Below, piece by piece: positions 45,324 through 54,719 of a stretch of DNA of 64,000 nt. A program made the translations under genes and the position numbers. Under the pieces are notes generated by a model. That model saw only the letters and a program-made list of their open reading frames with translations. It ran no database searches and had not been told where the DNA came from. The DNA lies in NCBI GenBank assembly GCA_050291245.1, contig JBNKJP010000012.1, positions 1 through 64,000 of the forward strand, read 5' to 3'. How positions within the stretch are numbered: position 1 is the stretch's first letter; each line of letters begins with the position of its first letter. This DNA is from Thiodiazotropha sp050291245. Its GTDB lineage: Bacteria; Pseudomonadota; Gammaproteobacteria; Chromatiales; Chromatiaceae.

Positions 45324-48300
45324 TCAGGGCACCTCGTCGGCGCCGATGTCGGACACAATGCCGGTCGGTCTCGGTTGGTTGTCGATATCGACGCTCAGGG
45401 GTCCGCTGGCCGGTGTGTTACCGCCCTGGTCGATTGCGGCCGAGCCGGCTCCGAGGTGGTAATCGAACAGCACGTCCGCATTGCCACCCGCCTGAGCGCG
45501 ACAATAGTTGGTAACCGGGTCGTAGGCGCCCGCGCAGACCGGCTGGATCAGACTCAGCGGACCAAAGGCCACCTGGATGAAGTTGCCCCCCTCGTCCAAG
45601 GCCGCCGCGGTGGTCAGGCTGACCGGCTCCATGAACAGCATCACCGAGTCACGACCCACGTTGAAGTACCCGTTCACGAACCCGGGATCACCGGAGATGT
45701 TGCTGCGGTGATAGGGCGTACGATCCGTCAGCAGGGATTTGCGCGGATCCAGCAGATCCCCGTTGCCACTCTGTTCGACGATGCCGTCCAGGACACCCAG
45801 ATCCCAACTCACACCATCCATGGAGGTAAAGCCGGTGATGTCGCAGTTCGGATTACCCACAGGCGCGGTCGGTGTATCGCAGGTAACCGGTACCAGGCTG
45901 AACTCGATGGCCAGGGTGTTCGGATCGTCGAAGTTGGTCCAATAGAAAGACCGATTGTGATACGCGATGGTGTCACGCAGCACCGGATCGGAGAAGCGTG
46001 ATCCCTCTGGTCGGCTGCCGAACACATTGGGATCGACAAACACCGGACCCGCCAGCTCATCCAGGTTCAGCAACTGGGCCATGACACTGCTGTGACTGCG
46101 CGAGACGATACCCGCCGGCATCGCCGTGGACATGTTCGGCGAGTTGGGCGCGAAGGCCTGTGAGCCGGTCGCGGTGCTGTCGTTGTTGGCCACCGTGTTG
46201 TTGCGGATATAGACCTTGGGGGCATCGCTCAGGGAGAGACCGCCCGCAGCCAGACCGGCCACGTTGTTGTCGATCATGTTGTTGTAGACCAACACCCGGT
46301 ACCAGCGACCGCGACGACCCAGGTTTTGACCGATATCCTGCCCGTTGATACTGGTCAGGCTGATGCCGCCGCCGTCCCCGGCCCCCGCCAGATTGCCGCG
46401 GATCAGGTTGGCGTCGATGGTGACGTTACCCGAGCCCGGAGACAGCAGCAGACCGGTCTCGCTTTCGGGGATCAGGGCCGGCTGGCCGCTGATCATGATG
46501 CCGCCGCCGGGAGGCGCGGTACCCGGGGTCTGGGCAAAGGTCTCGTTGAAGACGATACGGTTGTCTTCGATCAGACCGTTGCGGGACAGACCCAGGTGAG
46601 CGATACCGCCGCCACCGCCCTGGCTGAAGTTGCCGCACACCCAGTTGTCGGTGACCTGATAGGCGTCACTGCCGGTGTGCAGACCGATACCACCGCCGGG
46701 GCCGTTCAGGGTACCGTTATGCACCACATAGTTGTGATGGATACGCACCCGGTCGTTCACCGCATCGTCATAGATCAGCGAACCGACCTCCCGGTTGGGG
46801 TCGCCGTCCACATAGCCCGGATCGGCTTCGTCGGCGATGGTGTGGCTCAGATCGGGATGACCGATCCGGATACCGCCGCCATTGAAGCCCGCATTGGCCT
46901 CCAGACGGTTGTTGGACACCGCCAGGTATTGGTTGTAGCCGTTGGCCACGATACCGCCGCCGGTGCTCGCGCCGATGATGGTGAAACCATCGATACGGGC
47001 GCCCCGGTTAGGCAGACGCACGAAGCGGTTGGGGCCACTGCGCGCGCCGGCCACGAACACACCCGCGCCCTCTTCCGTCGGGAAAGGCCCGCCGGCCAAT
47101 CCGGGGAATCCGAAGGGTGCATTGTTCTGACCGGGCAACTGATCGATCGCGCCGCTGTCGACCAGATACTTGGCAAGATTCCGCCAGTGAATGATCTTTT
47201 CAGTGGGCGACTGGCGGGCATTGATGGTCACCGCGCCGGCGCCCCATCCCTGCAGTTTCACCGGCTTCCACATGATCACCAGTTCGTCGTAGATCCCTGG
47301 GGCCACCAGAATCAGGTCACCCGAGGCCACACCGGGCTGACCTTCCAGGGGGTTGCCGATGGCTTCCTGAATGGTGGAGAAATCCCCCGGGACATGCCAG
47401 ACATTGTAGTTCCGGCCATTCGGTCGACGGCCCACGCCTTCGGCGACACCCACGGTCAGAGTGACACCCAACGGAGATTCCACCCCATTGTTGTTAACCA
47501 CCGTCAACTGGTACTCACCGGGAACCATGCTACCCGGGATGGTTGCAAACAGTTGGTTTACGTTAGAACCATTATCATGGCCCAACAGAGTCCGGTTACC
47601 CTGGGCATCCTCCAGCCAGGCCATGGTGCCATTCGCACCGGGTTGGAAACGGTAGTCACGGGTAATGTTCTTCAGGGCCTGGTCTACCCCATCCCACTCC
47701 GGATTGGGTACCGAAATCCTACCCATGGAATCGATGCGAATCTGCTCTCCCGGCAGTACGAACGGACCGGTGTCATCCACCCGGGTGACCGAAGAGATCA
47801 TCGGCGTACTGGCCGGTTGTTCGCAATCCACCGGATTCTGTCCGATACCCGCGAAGGCCGCGATCTGCACGACCGGGGTATCCAGATAGGTAACGGTACC
47901 CGGCATGTACTGGAAGGTATAACAGAACTGGCTGTAGCGAGGATCGAAGAAAGGATCCACGATCAATTTCGGATGGCCGTTACCGTCGATACCGGTACCC
48001 GGATCCGAACTCGGATCGTAGTCCGGGTTGCGCACCGGACCCGCGTCGTTCATGCAGGAGATCAGCATGTTCGGCGCCATACCGGAAGGCATGGGCCGGT
48101 CCGCCGTAGCGGTCGAAGGGACCATCGCATCGTAGCGTCCGTACTTGTCCGAATAGATGCGGTTGACCTCATTGCCGTTCCAGTCGTAGAAGGCCACCGG
48201 TGTGTGCGGAGGCGCGAACTTCTCACCAAAGTTCGGCGAGTTCGGATTGAACTCATTGGCCAGGTCGTTGAGGATCATGCCCGTGACATTGGCCGCCTTG

Positions 48301-51300
48301 GGCACGTCGGTCATGACAAAGAACTCGGCCGCCGCGTTCTGTGCCGAGGAGAGGGGCACCTGCTTCATGTCACAGGAGGGACGGGTCTCTCCATGAAAGG
48401 GGGCAAACAGGCCCTCATCGTTGGGATCCATACCTGTGATCAACTGGCTGGCATCACCACTGCCGTCCTTGGTGACCATGGCCAGATACTGGGGTACCAA
48501 ATGGGGTTCACCCACGCAGACCGGGGGCAGCGCCTGCAGGGTCGGTTCGACGTTCTGCCCCTCCTGGGGGATGTACTGGTCGCCGAATTCCACGTTCTTG
48601 TGATGTTCGCTCAGGTTCTTCAGACCCGGCGGGGTGCTCATCTGTACGATGTAGTCGTTGGGCAGCAGACCCAGTCGCAGATGCGAGGCAAGCGTAGTGC
48701 CGTTAGCTGAGTCGACGTTTTCAACCGCCTGCCTGGCCGATACCAGATATCCTTGAGGGCCAAAGATACTCTCATATGCGCCTGGATTGACAGTTTGCAG
48801 ATGCTGCTCATCATACTCGGAGAAGGCGTAGCCGCCGTCGAACACACCGTCCCGTACCTGGTTGTAGCTGCGCAGACCGTCGAAACAGCGATCGTCGCGA
48901 ATCGCGGGGCTGACCACCGAACCCGTGACGTTGTTGACACCCTGGCAGCCGGTTGGGCGACTGTCATCCCAGCTGTCGGAGTAGGTGACTTGCAGCGCAT
49001 CGTGCAGGTCGAAAGAGGTATCGGTGCCATCATCCACACCCTGGGCACAAACATGGGTCACCGGATCGCCGGGACCGTCTACCCAGTAGTAGTTGATATC
49101 CTCGGGACCCGGAAATGGGGTCGAATCGCGGAAGGGATAGTTATCGACGTCCGCATAGCCGATACAGCCGTTGCCGTCGATATCGTCGATCAAGCCGTCA
49201 TCCGCTTCGGCGATGCCATCACCATTCCAATCCACGTCGCCGTAACCGTTGGGGAAGGTATCGGTACTGACGGGAAAAGAATCGATGTCCCCGTCCGCAT
49301 ACAGGGCCAGTTGCACCCGGGGCATACCCGGCTCCCACACCTCCGCCTTGGCCTGTTCCGGATTGTCTTCCGCACGGGTGGACGCGTAGTAGACAATACC
49401 CGAAATACCCCCGTTCTCACCCACGAATTGGGGAGGTATCAGAGGATTTGTCCCTGATGGAAAAACCATCGGGGTGAAACTGATGTAATCGGTCTTACCG
49501 AACTGCAGCACGTTGGTCTGGCCCAGGAACGCCTGCACACCCTGAGTCAGAACCGGTTCGTCCGTGGTGCGCGAGTAGTTATCGCCATCGGGATTGGCAA
49601 CGGTTGCGGTCGCGGGGTTGTTGATACGGTTAGCCGGGCTGTCACACTGATTGGTCGTGGGGTCGTAGTGGGACACACCATTGGCGTCAACCGTACATTG
49701 TGCCTGGGGAGTCAGCTCACCAAAGCCTGGAAACCCGGTGTTGACCTTGTCCACCGGACCACCCGCATCGACCACAAAGGTGGCACCGGTCGCTTTCTTG
49801 TTACCGAAGCTGACTTCCGCCACCAGCCAGTGGAAGAAGGGGAACTTTTCGTCGAAAGGCGCATTGCCATCCCCATCGGTGGGGAAACTCTGGTAGATGG
49901 TGCCGTCACGCCAGCGCAGGGTAACGCTCTGGCTTTCCGGACCGATGCCTTCCTCGCCGCTATCCTGGAAACCGTTCTGGTTGGTGTCGTTGAACACGCT
50001 GGTGTTGAGCCGGGCAAACCAGTTAAACACACCCACATCACCCAGGTTGCAGTGGCCGGGCAGATCATTACAGCTGCCGTCGGCGTTCACGGTGAAGGGC
50101 TGGGCACTGATTACCGCGTCCAGATTGGTATCGAAAATCACCAACTGATAACTGCCGCGTGGCAAGTCTGGAATCGTGAAACTGCTGTTAGTACAAGGTG
50201 TTGCGTAAACACCGGTACCGATGCCGCCACCGGCCATGTCGTTCACGCCGATCCAGCAGCCGGGGAAATCACGGCCACTGTAAAACTGGGAGAACGGGGG
50301 TCGGCTCAGGTGGATATCGGTGACCGTACCGGTAACCGTGGCAGCGGTTTCACCCACCGCGGGGGCTGGCAGGGGCGGAAATCCACCGTCCACGGAAGGC
50401 TTGATGAAACCGATGAAGACATGGGGACCGGGAGGTCCGAATTCGACGAAGGCCGCCGGCTCGTTGGCCTTCACCCAGGCATCGATGACCTTGGTACCCT
50501 CGATGGTACTGGTCTGTATCCAGCCGGTCGACTCGTTTGCATCCTTGGTGGGAGTGTTAATGATGATGCCATATTTGCCGGGCGACAGGTTCTTGACTAC
50601 CAGCAGGCCTTCGGAATTCGGCTGCAGGGTGCCGTTACCGAGGGATTCGACAATCGGCGCCCCATTCACATAACAGATGAAGTTGGTCAGAGGATCCTGT
50701 ACCTCTTCCAGCTGGTTGTTGATGTCGCAATCTTCCCGGTACACCGTGCCCAGGGGGTTGCCAAAGGCATCCTGGATCACCTGACCGCCGGCCATGCCAT
50801 AACGGCCGGCGGGCTCTTCGAGGAACAGGTTGAACTGGGTCCAGTCCACATGGCCCGGTTCGCCCACTGCCGGATTGGTCTCTTCCGGAAGATCGGGTGC
50901 GCCATTGATCGGGCTGTTGTCGTGGAACAGGTAGATGGAGATCTGTGCGGTGGGAATCGGGTGGGACTGTACCGTCACGGTGAGATCGTCCCGATTGTTG
51001 TCCGGGTCATTGGCATCCGCCAGGACCGTGACCGGTCCCCCGCTGATGCTGTGACCCGCGAACGGCAATATGGAAACGTAGTACCGGCCGGGCGCGATGT
51101 TGTCTACCGTAACCCCGTCGAGATCCGTTTGTCCGCTCAGGTTACCGGCGTCTGTCTCTCCGGTTGCAACCGGATGGTGGCTGGCATGAAAATCCAGGGA
51201 CAAGAGATTGTCCGGATCGTTGCTCGGGTTGGTGGGATCCACCGCGAAGGTCGTATCTTTTTCGATAACCCAGCGAAAGCCGCTCACCGCATTGCCGGCG

Positions 51301-51419
51301 TGATCAACCACATTCAGGTTGAACTGCGCCGCATTCACGGTGGAGGACAACATCAGCAGAGTCATCAACACCAGCAACATCACGACTCTGTTCGTGTAAC
51401 CCTGATTTTCATTTATCAT
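45324..51419 (-). CDS. Giant exported protein with carboxypeptidase-regulatory-like and beta-helix regions
   Basis: The encoded protein has 2031 residues from the ATG at 51419, chosen because GGAG lies just upstream and the signal peptide (VVMLLVLMTLLMLSSTVNA) then sits at the N-terminus. The first 1200 residues are beta-sandwich modules of the prealbumin/CarboxypepD_reg and SdrD-B kinds (GRYYVSILPF, FNDTNQNGFQDSGEEGIG), with acidic Asp/Asn-rich loops likely to bind calcium. Around residues 1470-1740 lies a right-handed beta-helix (IDGFTIIGAS, VYIRNNTVANN and other Asn-rich turns with GGGI). No catalytic pair for a lyase is evident. It leads the 19-kb operon and may scaffold the cupredoxins outside the cell. 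Confidence 0.9.
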   Translation of the reverse strand: MINENQGYTNRVVMLLVLMTLLMLSSTVNAAQFNLNVVDHAGNAVSGFRWVIEKDTTFAVDPTNPSNDPDNLLSLDFHASHHPVATGETDAGNLSGQTDLDGVTVDNIAPGRYYVSILPFAGHSISGGPVTVLADANDPDNNRDDLTVTVQSHPIPTAQISIYLFHDNSPINGAPDLPEETNPAVGEPGHVDWTQFNLFLEEPAGRYGMAGGQVIQDAFGNPLGTVYREDCDINNQLEEVQDPLTNFICYVNGAPIVESLGNGTLQPNSEGLLVVKNLSPGKYGIIINTPTKDANESTGWIQTSTIEGTKVIDAWVKANEPAAFVEFGPPGPHVFIGFIKPSVDGGFPPLPAPAVGETAATVTGTVTDIHLSRPPFSQFYSGRDFPGCWIGVNDMAGGGIGTGVYATPCTNSSFTIPDLPRGSYQLVIFDTNLDAVISAQPFTVNADGSCNDLPGHCNLGDVGVFNWFARLNTSVFNDTNQNGFQDSGEEGIGPESQSVTLRWRDGTIYQSFPTDGDGNAPFDEKFPFFHWLVAEVSFGNKKATGATFVVDAGGPVDKVNTGFPGFGELTPQAQCTVDANGVSHYDPTTNQCDSPANRINNPATATVANPDGDNYSRTTDEPVLTQGVQAFLGQTNVLQFGKTDYISFTPMVFPSGTNPLIPPQFVGENGGISGIVYYASTRAEDNPEQAKAEVWEPGMPRVQLALYADGDIDSFPVSTDTFPNGYGDVDWNGDGIAEADDGLIDDIDGNGCIGYADVDNYPFRDSTPFPGPEDINYYWVDGPGDPVTHVCAQGVDDGTDTSFDLHDALQVTYSDSWDDSRPTGCQGVNNVTGSVVSPAIRDDRCFDGLRSYNQVRDGVFDGGYAFSEYDEQHLQTVNPGAYESIFGPQGYLVSARQAVENVDSANGTTLASHLRLGLLPNDYIVQMSTPPGLKNLSEHHKNVEFGDQYIPQEGQNVEPTLQALPPVCVGEPHLVPQYLAMVTKDGSGDASQLITGMDPNDEGLFAPFHGETRPSCDMKQVPLSSAQNAAAEFFVMTDVPKAANVTGMILNDLANEFNPNSPNFGEKFAPPHTPVAFYDWNGNEVNRIYSDKYGRYDAMVPSTATADRPMPSGMAPNMLISCMNDAGPVRNPDYDPSSDPGTGIDGNGHPKLIVDPFFDPRYSQFCYTFQYMPGTVTYLDTPVVQIAAFAGIGQNPVDCEQPASTPMISSVTRVDDTGPFVLPGEQIRIDSMGRISVPNPEWDGVDQALKNITRDYRFQPGANGTMAWLEDAQGNRTLLGHDNGSNVNQLFATIPGSMVPGEYQLTVVNNNGVESPLGVTLTVGVAEGVGRRPNGRNYNVWHVPGDFSTIQEAIGNPLEGQPGVASGDLILVAPGIYDELVIMWKPVKLQGWGAGAVTINARQSPTEKIIHWRNLAKYLVDSGAIDQLPGQNNAPFGFPGLAGGPFPTEEGAGVFVAGARSGPNRFVRLPNRGARIDGFTIIGASTGGGIVANGYNQYLAVSNNRLEANAGFNGGGIRIGHPDLSHTIADEADPGYVDGDPNREVGSLIYDDAVNDRVRIHHNYVVHNGTLNGPGGGIGLHTGSDAYQVTDNWVCGNFSQGGGGGIAHLGLSRNGLIEDNRIVFNETFAQTPGTAPPGGGIMISGQPALIPESETGLLLSPGSGNVTIDANLIRGNLAGAGDGGGISLTSINGQDIGQNLGRRGRWYRVLVYNNMIDNNVAGLAAGGLSLSDAPKVYIRNNTVANNDSTATGSQAFAPNSPNMSTAMPAGIVSRSHSSVMAQLLNLDELAGPVFVDPNVFGSRPEGSRFSDPVLRDTIAYHNRSFYWTNFDDPNTLAIEFSLVPVTCDTPTAPVGNPNCDITGFTSMDGVSWDLGVLDGIVEQSGNGDLLDPRKSLLTDRTPYHRSNISGDPGFVNGYFNVGRDSVMLFMEPVSLTTAAALDEGGNFIQVAFGPLSLIQPVCAGAYDPVTNYCRAQAGGNADVLFDYHLGAGSAAIDQGGNTPASGPLSVDIDNQPRPTGIVSDIGADEVP

Positions 51420-51619
51420 GGTTTTTTTCTCCAAACCCCAGTGGGTCATCAAAGATTCCAAGGTTGCCGGCCGGACCATCCAGGCATGGCTTCCCCTTTC
51501 CCGGTTCTTGAGTTGAATCTTACGTCGCTTAATAAGGGGGGTCTTTGCGTGCAACTACGCCTTTGGACGGGGCTGCACCCCACCGGAGAACACTGGAAAA
51601 TAGGTAGTTTTGCGGGGGT

Positions 51620-51646
51620 GAAACCCTACCTTGAGGGTAGGGTTTC
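51620..51646. promoter_or_regulatory. Perfect GAAACCCTACC hairpin upstream of the 19-kb operon
   Basis: Arms GAAACCCTACC and GGTAGGGTTTC around TTGAG, about 200 bases upstream of the giant gene and 335 upstream of the response regulator. TACCTTGAGGGTA looks like a NarL-type 7-bp inverted pair. It is a likely operator for the regulator at 51981 (inference). The rest of the 51420-51980 gap holds the repeat at 51786-51875 and otherwise nothing recognised. Confidence 0.5.
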
Positions 51647-51785
51647 AAAGGAGTGGATATGGCGCTTTGAGCTTTCCGATGACATATTTGTTACCAGGTG
51701 GATTCGCAGCCGGATTAAAACATTTGAAACAATAGATTTCGCAAGTATTCACCTATACTTGCATGTGTTTAACGGGGCCGGATCT

Positions 51786-51875
51786 AATGGCACTTACTTA
51801 ACCAATAACCGCCGTCATCCTGGCATACGCCGGGATGACGAAAATCGAGCACACCGCCTTAAGTTAAGTGCCATT
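51786..51875. repeat. 90-bp AATGGCACTTA-ended palindromic element
   Basis: Ends AATGGCACTTA and TAAGTGCCATT flank an inner GTCATCC...GGATGAC palindrome (51814-51839). Same architecture as 62930-63011 and 59314-59496. It lies between the regulator gene and the operon it probably controls. Confidence 0.85.
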
Positions 51876-51980
51876 CGGATTTGGATCTCTAATATCCCGG
51901 CAGTAATTAAACTCAAGCGTAGAAAGACCAACAACCGAACTGAGTCAATCAAAAGGCGCCATTGACAACACGAATGACCC

Positions 51981-52643
51981 ATGAACTCTGATACCAAAAC
52001 CATCGTCATTGCTGAGGATCACACCATACTGCGCGCCGGACTCAAGGCGTTGCTAACCTCGAATCCGGATTTTCAGGTCATCGGCGAGGCGGACAACGGC
52101 AAGGACGCGATTCGCAGAACCGTCGAATTGAAGCCCGATCTGGTGATCATGGATCTGAGTATGCCCGGATTGAATGGCATGGATGCGGTACGGGAAATCA
52201 AAGAACGCATGCCCGAGGTCAAAGCCCTGGTGCTCACCGTGCACAACGAGGAGGAGTATGTGCTCGCGAGCTTGAAGGCGGGCGCCAACGGATATGTCCT
52301 CAAGGATGCCACCCAGAATGAATTGATGGTTGCCGCGGAGCGGGTACTGGAGGGCAAAACCTACCTCAGCGCCGAGATTACGGAAAAGGTGGTCAACAGC
52401 TACCTGCACACCAACAGCGTCCACCAGGAACCCCTCACCCGTTGGGATACCGTCACTCAGCGAGAGCGCCAGATCCTAAAGCTGATCGCGGAAGGCCACA
52501 CCAACAAGAGCATGGCGGATTATCTGTGCATCAGTGTGAAAACCGTGGAAAAGCATCGCGCCAATCTGATGAAAAAGCTCGACTTGCACAGCGTTTCGGC
52601 GCTGACCACCTACGCCCTGGAGAAAGGTGTGATCAGCCGTTGA
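51981..52643 (+). CDS. NarL/FixJ-family response regulator
   Basis: A 220-residue DNA-binding regulator. The receiver domain has the acidic pocket AEDH, phospho-acceptor Asp58 (DLVIMDLSMPG), Thr near LVLTVHN and Lys108 (VLKDA). A LuxR-type helix-turn-helix follows at about residues 148-212 (TQRERQILKLIAEGHTNKSMADYLCISVKTVEKHR). The ribosome-binding site is weak. It is divergent from the 19-kb operon and overlaps the convergent kinase gene by 11 bases. The HisKA_3 kinases on either side (52633 and 32501) are the natural phosphate donors for this class. Confidence 0.96.
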   Translation: MNSDTKTIVIAEDHTILRAGLKALLTSNPDFQVIGEADNGKDAIRRTVELKPDLVIMDLSMPGLNGMDAVREIKERMPEVKALVLTVHNEEEYVLASLKAGANGYVLKDATQNELMVAAERVLEGKTYLSAEITEKVVNSYLHTNSVHQEPLTRWDTVTQRERQILKLIAEGHTNKSMADYLCISVKTVEKHRANLMKKLDLHSVSALTTYALEKGVISR

Positions 52644-53487
52644 GCGCCGAGGTGATCAAAGGAAAAGAGGCGCGGATCTGAACCCCCTGATTGAGACCGG
52701 TATCGATACGCAGTCTTCCCTGCACCGATTCCGCCCGCTCGCGCATACCCAACAGGCCCAAACCCCGTTTGCCCTGGATTTGCGACGGATCGAATCCCAC
52801 CCCATCATCCACGACCACCAGATGTATCGCGTCATGTGACTGGAGCAGTGAAACACTAATGGTACTGGCCTGTGCGTACTTGAGCGCGTTGTTCAGGGAC
52901 TCCTGAACGATGCGGTAGATGACATTCTTGTACGCTTCCGTGATGAGGTCTTCGTTGATATCGAAGTCGGTCACCACCTCAAGCGCCTCGCACGCCGATG
53001 AAATTTGCCGACATTGCCAGGCGATAGCGGCGACCACGCCGAGATCGTCCAGAATAGCGGGACGGATCGCCCGGCAGATTGAACGAACCTCCGTGATGGC
53101 CTGTTTGACCATTTCGGAGATCGATTCGAGGGAGTTTCGCTGTAGTCCTGCCGGGTCAGCAAAAAGGTCTTCTTGATCACAGCGATTGATGCAACCCTGC
53201 ACGTGAAGATTGATACTGGTCAGCAGTTGGCCGAGTCCGTCATGCAGTTCCCGGGATATACGTCTGCGCTCCTCCTCTTCGGAGTTGATGGGAACATTGG
53301 CCGGACGGCTTAAGAAACGATAGTTTTCGATCCCCTGCCGGTCCAGGAACTGGGCCGTATGGTTATCGGTGCACGAGGGTTGATGGGAAATCTCTTCGGC
53401 TTGTTGCAGCAGTTTGGTATGAGACGAGAGCTTCAGACAAGTGATGAGATCCAAGGTACTATCGTTTTTTTCTTTTGCAGATACCAT
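52633..53487 (-). CDS. Soluble NarQ/NreB-like histidine kinase
   Basis: A 284-residue kinase without membrane helices. The N-terminal 60 residues are of unknown fold with Cys17 and Cys39. HisKA_3 has the phospho-acceptor His82 in RRRISRELHDGLGQLL. The ATPase domain is intact, with the N-box in VQESLNNALKYA and DDGVGFDP and RGLGLLGM for nucleotide binding. It is convergent and overlaps the regulator by 11 bases, an arrangement suggesting a functional pair. It has the intact ATPase that the operon-encoded membrane kinase lacks, so the two kinases may cooperate. Confidence 0.94.
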   Translation of the reverse strand: MVSAKEKNDSTLDLITCLKLSSHTKLLQQAEEISHQPSCTDNHTAQFLDRQGIENYRFLSRPANVPINSEEEERRRISRELHDGLGQLLTSINLHVQGCINRCDQEDLFADPAGLQRNSLESISEMVKQAITEVRSICRAIRPAILDDLGVVAAIAWQCRQISSACEALEVVTDFDINEDLITEAYKNVIYRIVQESLNNALKYAQASTISVSLLQSHDAIHLVVVDDGVGFDPSQIQGKRGLGLLGMRERAESVQGRLRIDTGLNQGVQIRASFPLITSALNG

Positions 53488-53769
53488 TCAATATCCCCTA
53501 ATCATCCTGTTAAGCCTTGTTCCGCTACTGCATATTTGAGAAACAAGTCACATTTTTATGATTGAATGGTGCTTTGATAAGCAGTGTTTATGCCATTTAT
53601 CTATATATCCATATATTACAAAGACTTGCTAACATTTCTTAACCTGTCCTTACAAATCGCCACAACATTGCTGTAAATAATACCGACAGATACAGACCCA
53701 GGGCCTGGCTTCGATTCAGTGATATAACCCAATCGGATTCGCAACCTGTCGATTTTCTTTACGCCGCGA

Positions 53770-54534
53770 TCAACTGAGATATTCGATAACCTTTTGCAGG
53801 TCATCACGGGTATCAACCCCCTGCCCCGGCTCGGTTTCAGCGGTACTGACGTGGATTTTGTCGCCATGCCAAAGAACCCGTAACTGCTCCAGGGACTCAG
53901 CCCGTTCAATCGGTGCATGCTCGAGGCGGATAAAACGCCCCAGATATCCGGCCCGGTAGGCGTACAGGCCGATGTGACGTGAGAAGCCCACATCCCCGGG
54001 TAGTGGTTTGTTCGCCTCCATGAACTCGTCCCGGTGCCAGGGAATCGGCGCGCGACTGAAATAGAGGGCATAACCCTGCTGATCGGTAACCACCTTGACG
54101 ACATGGGGATCGAACAGGATCTGGCGGTCACTGATCGGCGTGGACAGGGTCGTCATGACCGCCTGCTCATGCCGATCCATGTCCTGCGCGACCTGATGCA
54201 GCAAAGCGGCCGGCATGCAGGGTTCGTCACCCTGCAGATTCACCACGATCTCATCCTCGGTCCAGTCTCGCAGGGAGATCACCTCGGCAATCCGGTCAGA
54301 ACCGCTGCGATGATTCGTCCCGGTAAGGCACACATCGGCGCCGAACGAACGGCATGCGTCACGGATCCGTTCATCATCCGTGGCAATCACCACTTCCCCG
54401 GCGCCACTCTCCATGGCGCGCTCGAAGACATGCTGAATCATCGGCTTGCCCGCGATATCCAATAAGGGTTTGCCCGGCAGCCGCACCGAGGCATAGCGCG
54501 CCGGAATCACCACTTTGAAGGAGAGGCCGTTCAA
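53770..54534 (-). CDS. kdsB: 3-deoxy-manno-octulosonate cytidylyltransferase
   Basis: A 254-residue enzyme that activates Kdo with CTP for lipopolysaccharide core assembly. The nucleotide-binding start VVIPARYASVRLPGKPL, NLQGDEPCMP and HIGLYAYRAGYL are diagnostic. Length is normal. It overlaps ycaR by four bases and is the distal gene of lpxK-ycaR-kdsB, a common gammaproteobacterial order. Confidence 0.98.
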   Translation of the reverse strand: MNGLSFKVVIPARYASVRLPGKPLLDIAGKPMIQHVFERAMESGAGEVVIATDDERIRDACRSFGADVCLTGTNHRSGSDRIAEVISLRDWTEDEIVVNLQGDEPCMPAALLHQVAQDMDRHEQAVMTTLSTPISDRQILFDPHVVKVVTDQQGYALYFSRAPIPWHRDEFMEANKPLPGDVGFSRHIGLYAYRAGYLGRFIRLEHAPIERAESLEQLRVLWHGDKIHVSTAETEPGQGVDTRDDLQKVIEYLS

Positions 54535-54719
54535 CGCTCCGGCACCTCTTCATCCTCGGCGAGCCGTCTCGCCTCCTCCTCCAGCATGATCGGGATATCA
54601 TCCCGGATCGGATAGGCCAGCCGATCCACACGGCAGATCAGCTCCTGGGCCTTCTTATCGAAAAAAAGCTTCCCTTTGCACACCGGGCACACCAGGATAT
54701 CAAGCAGTTTTCTGTCCAT
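54531..54719 (-). CDS. ycaR: Trm112-family small zinc-ribbon-like protein
   Basis: A 62-residue protein, MDRKLLDILVCPVCKGKL, with Cys11 and Cys14 and a third Cys at residue 29, followed by VDRLAYPIRDDIPIML. It is the YcaR/Trm112 family, usually found between lpxK and kdsB as here. Its exact function in bacteria is not settled. It overlaps lpxK by 20 bases and kdsB by four. Confidence 0.95.
   Translation of the reverse strand: MDRKLLDILVCPVCKGKLFFDKKAQELICRVDRLAYPIRDDIPIMLEEEARRLAEDEEVPER

Noticed and set aside
46326..48710. 794-residue open frame on the plus strand opposite the giant protein gene
   Set aside because: It lies wholly antisense to the beta-helix gene, whose composition keeps the opposite strand open. 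The product is rich in Arg, Gly, His and Val without domains or a signal peptide.
49668..51965. 765-residue plus-strand frame antisense to the giant gene's 5' part
   Set aside because: Shadow of the Asp/Asn/Pro-rich coding strand. No motif, and it runs through an intergenic repeat.
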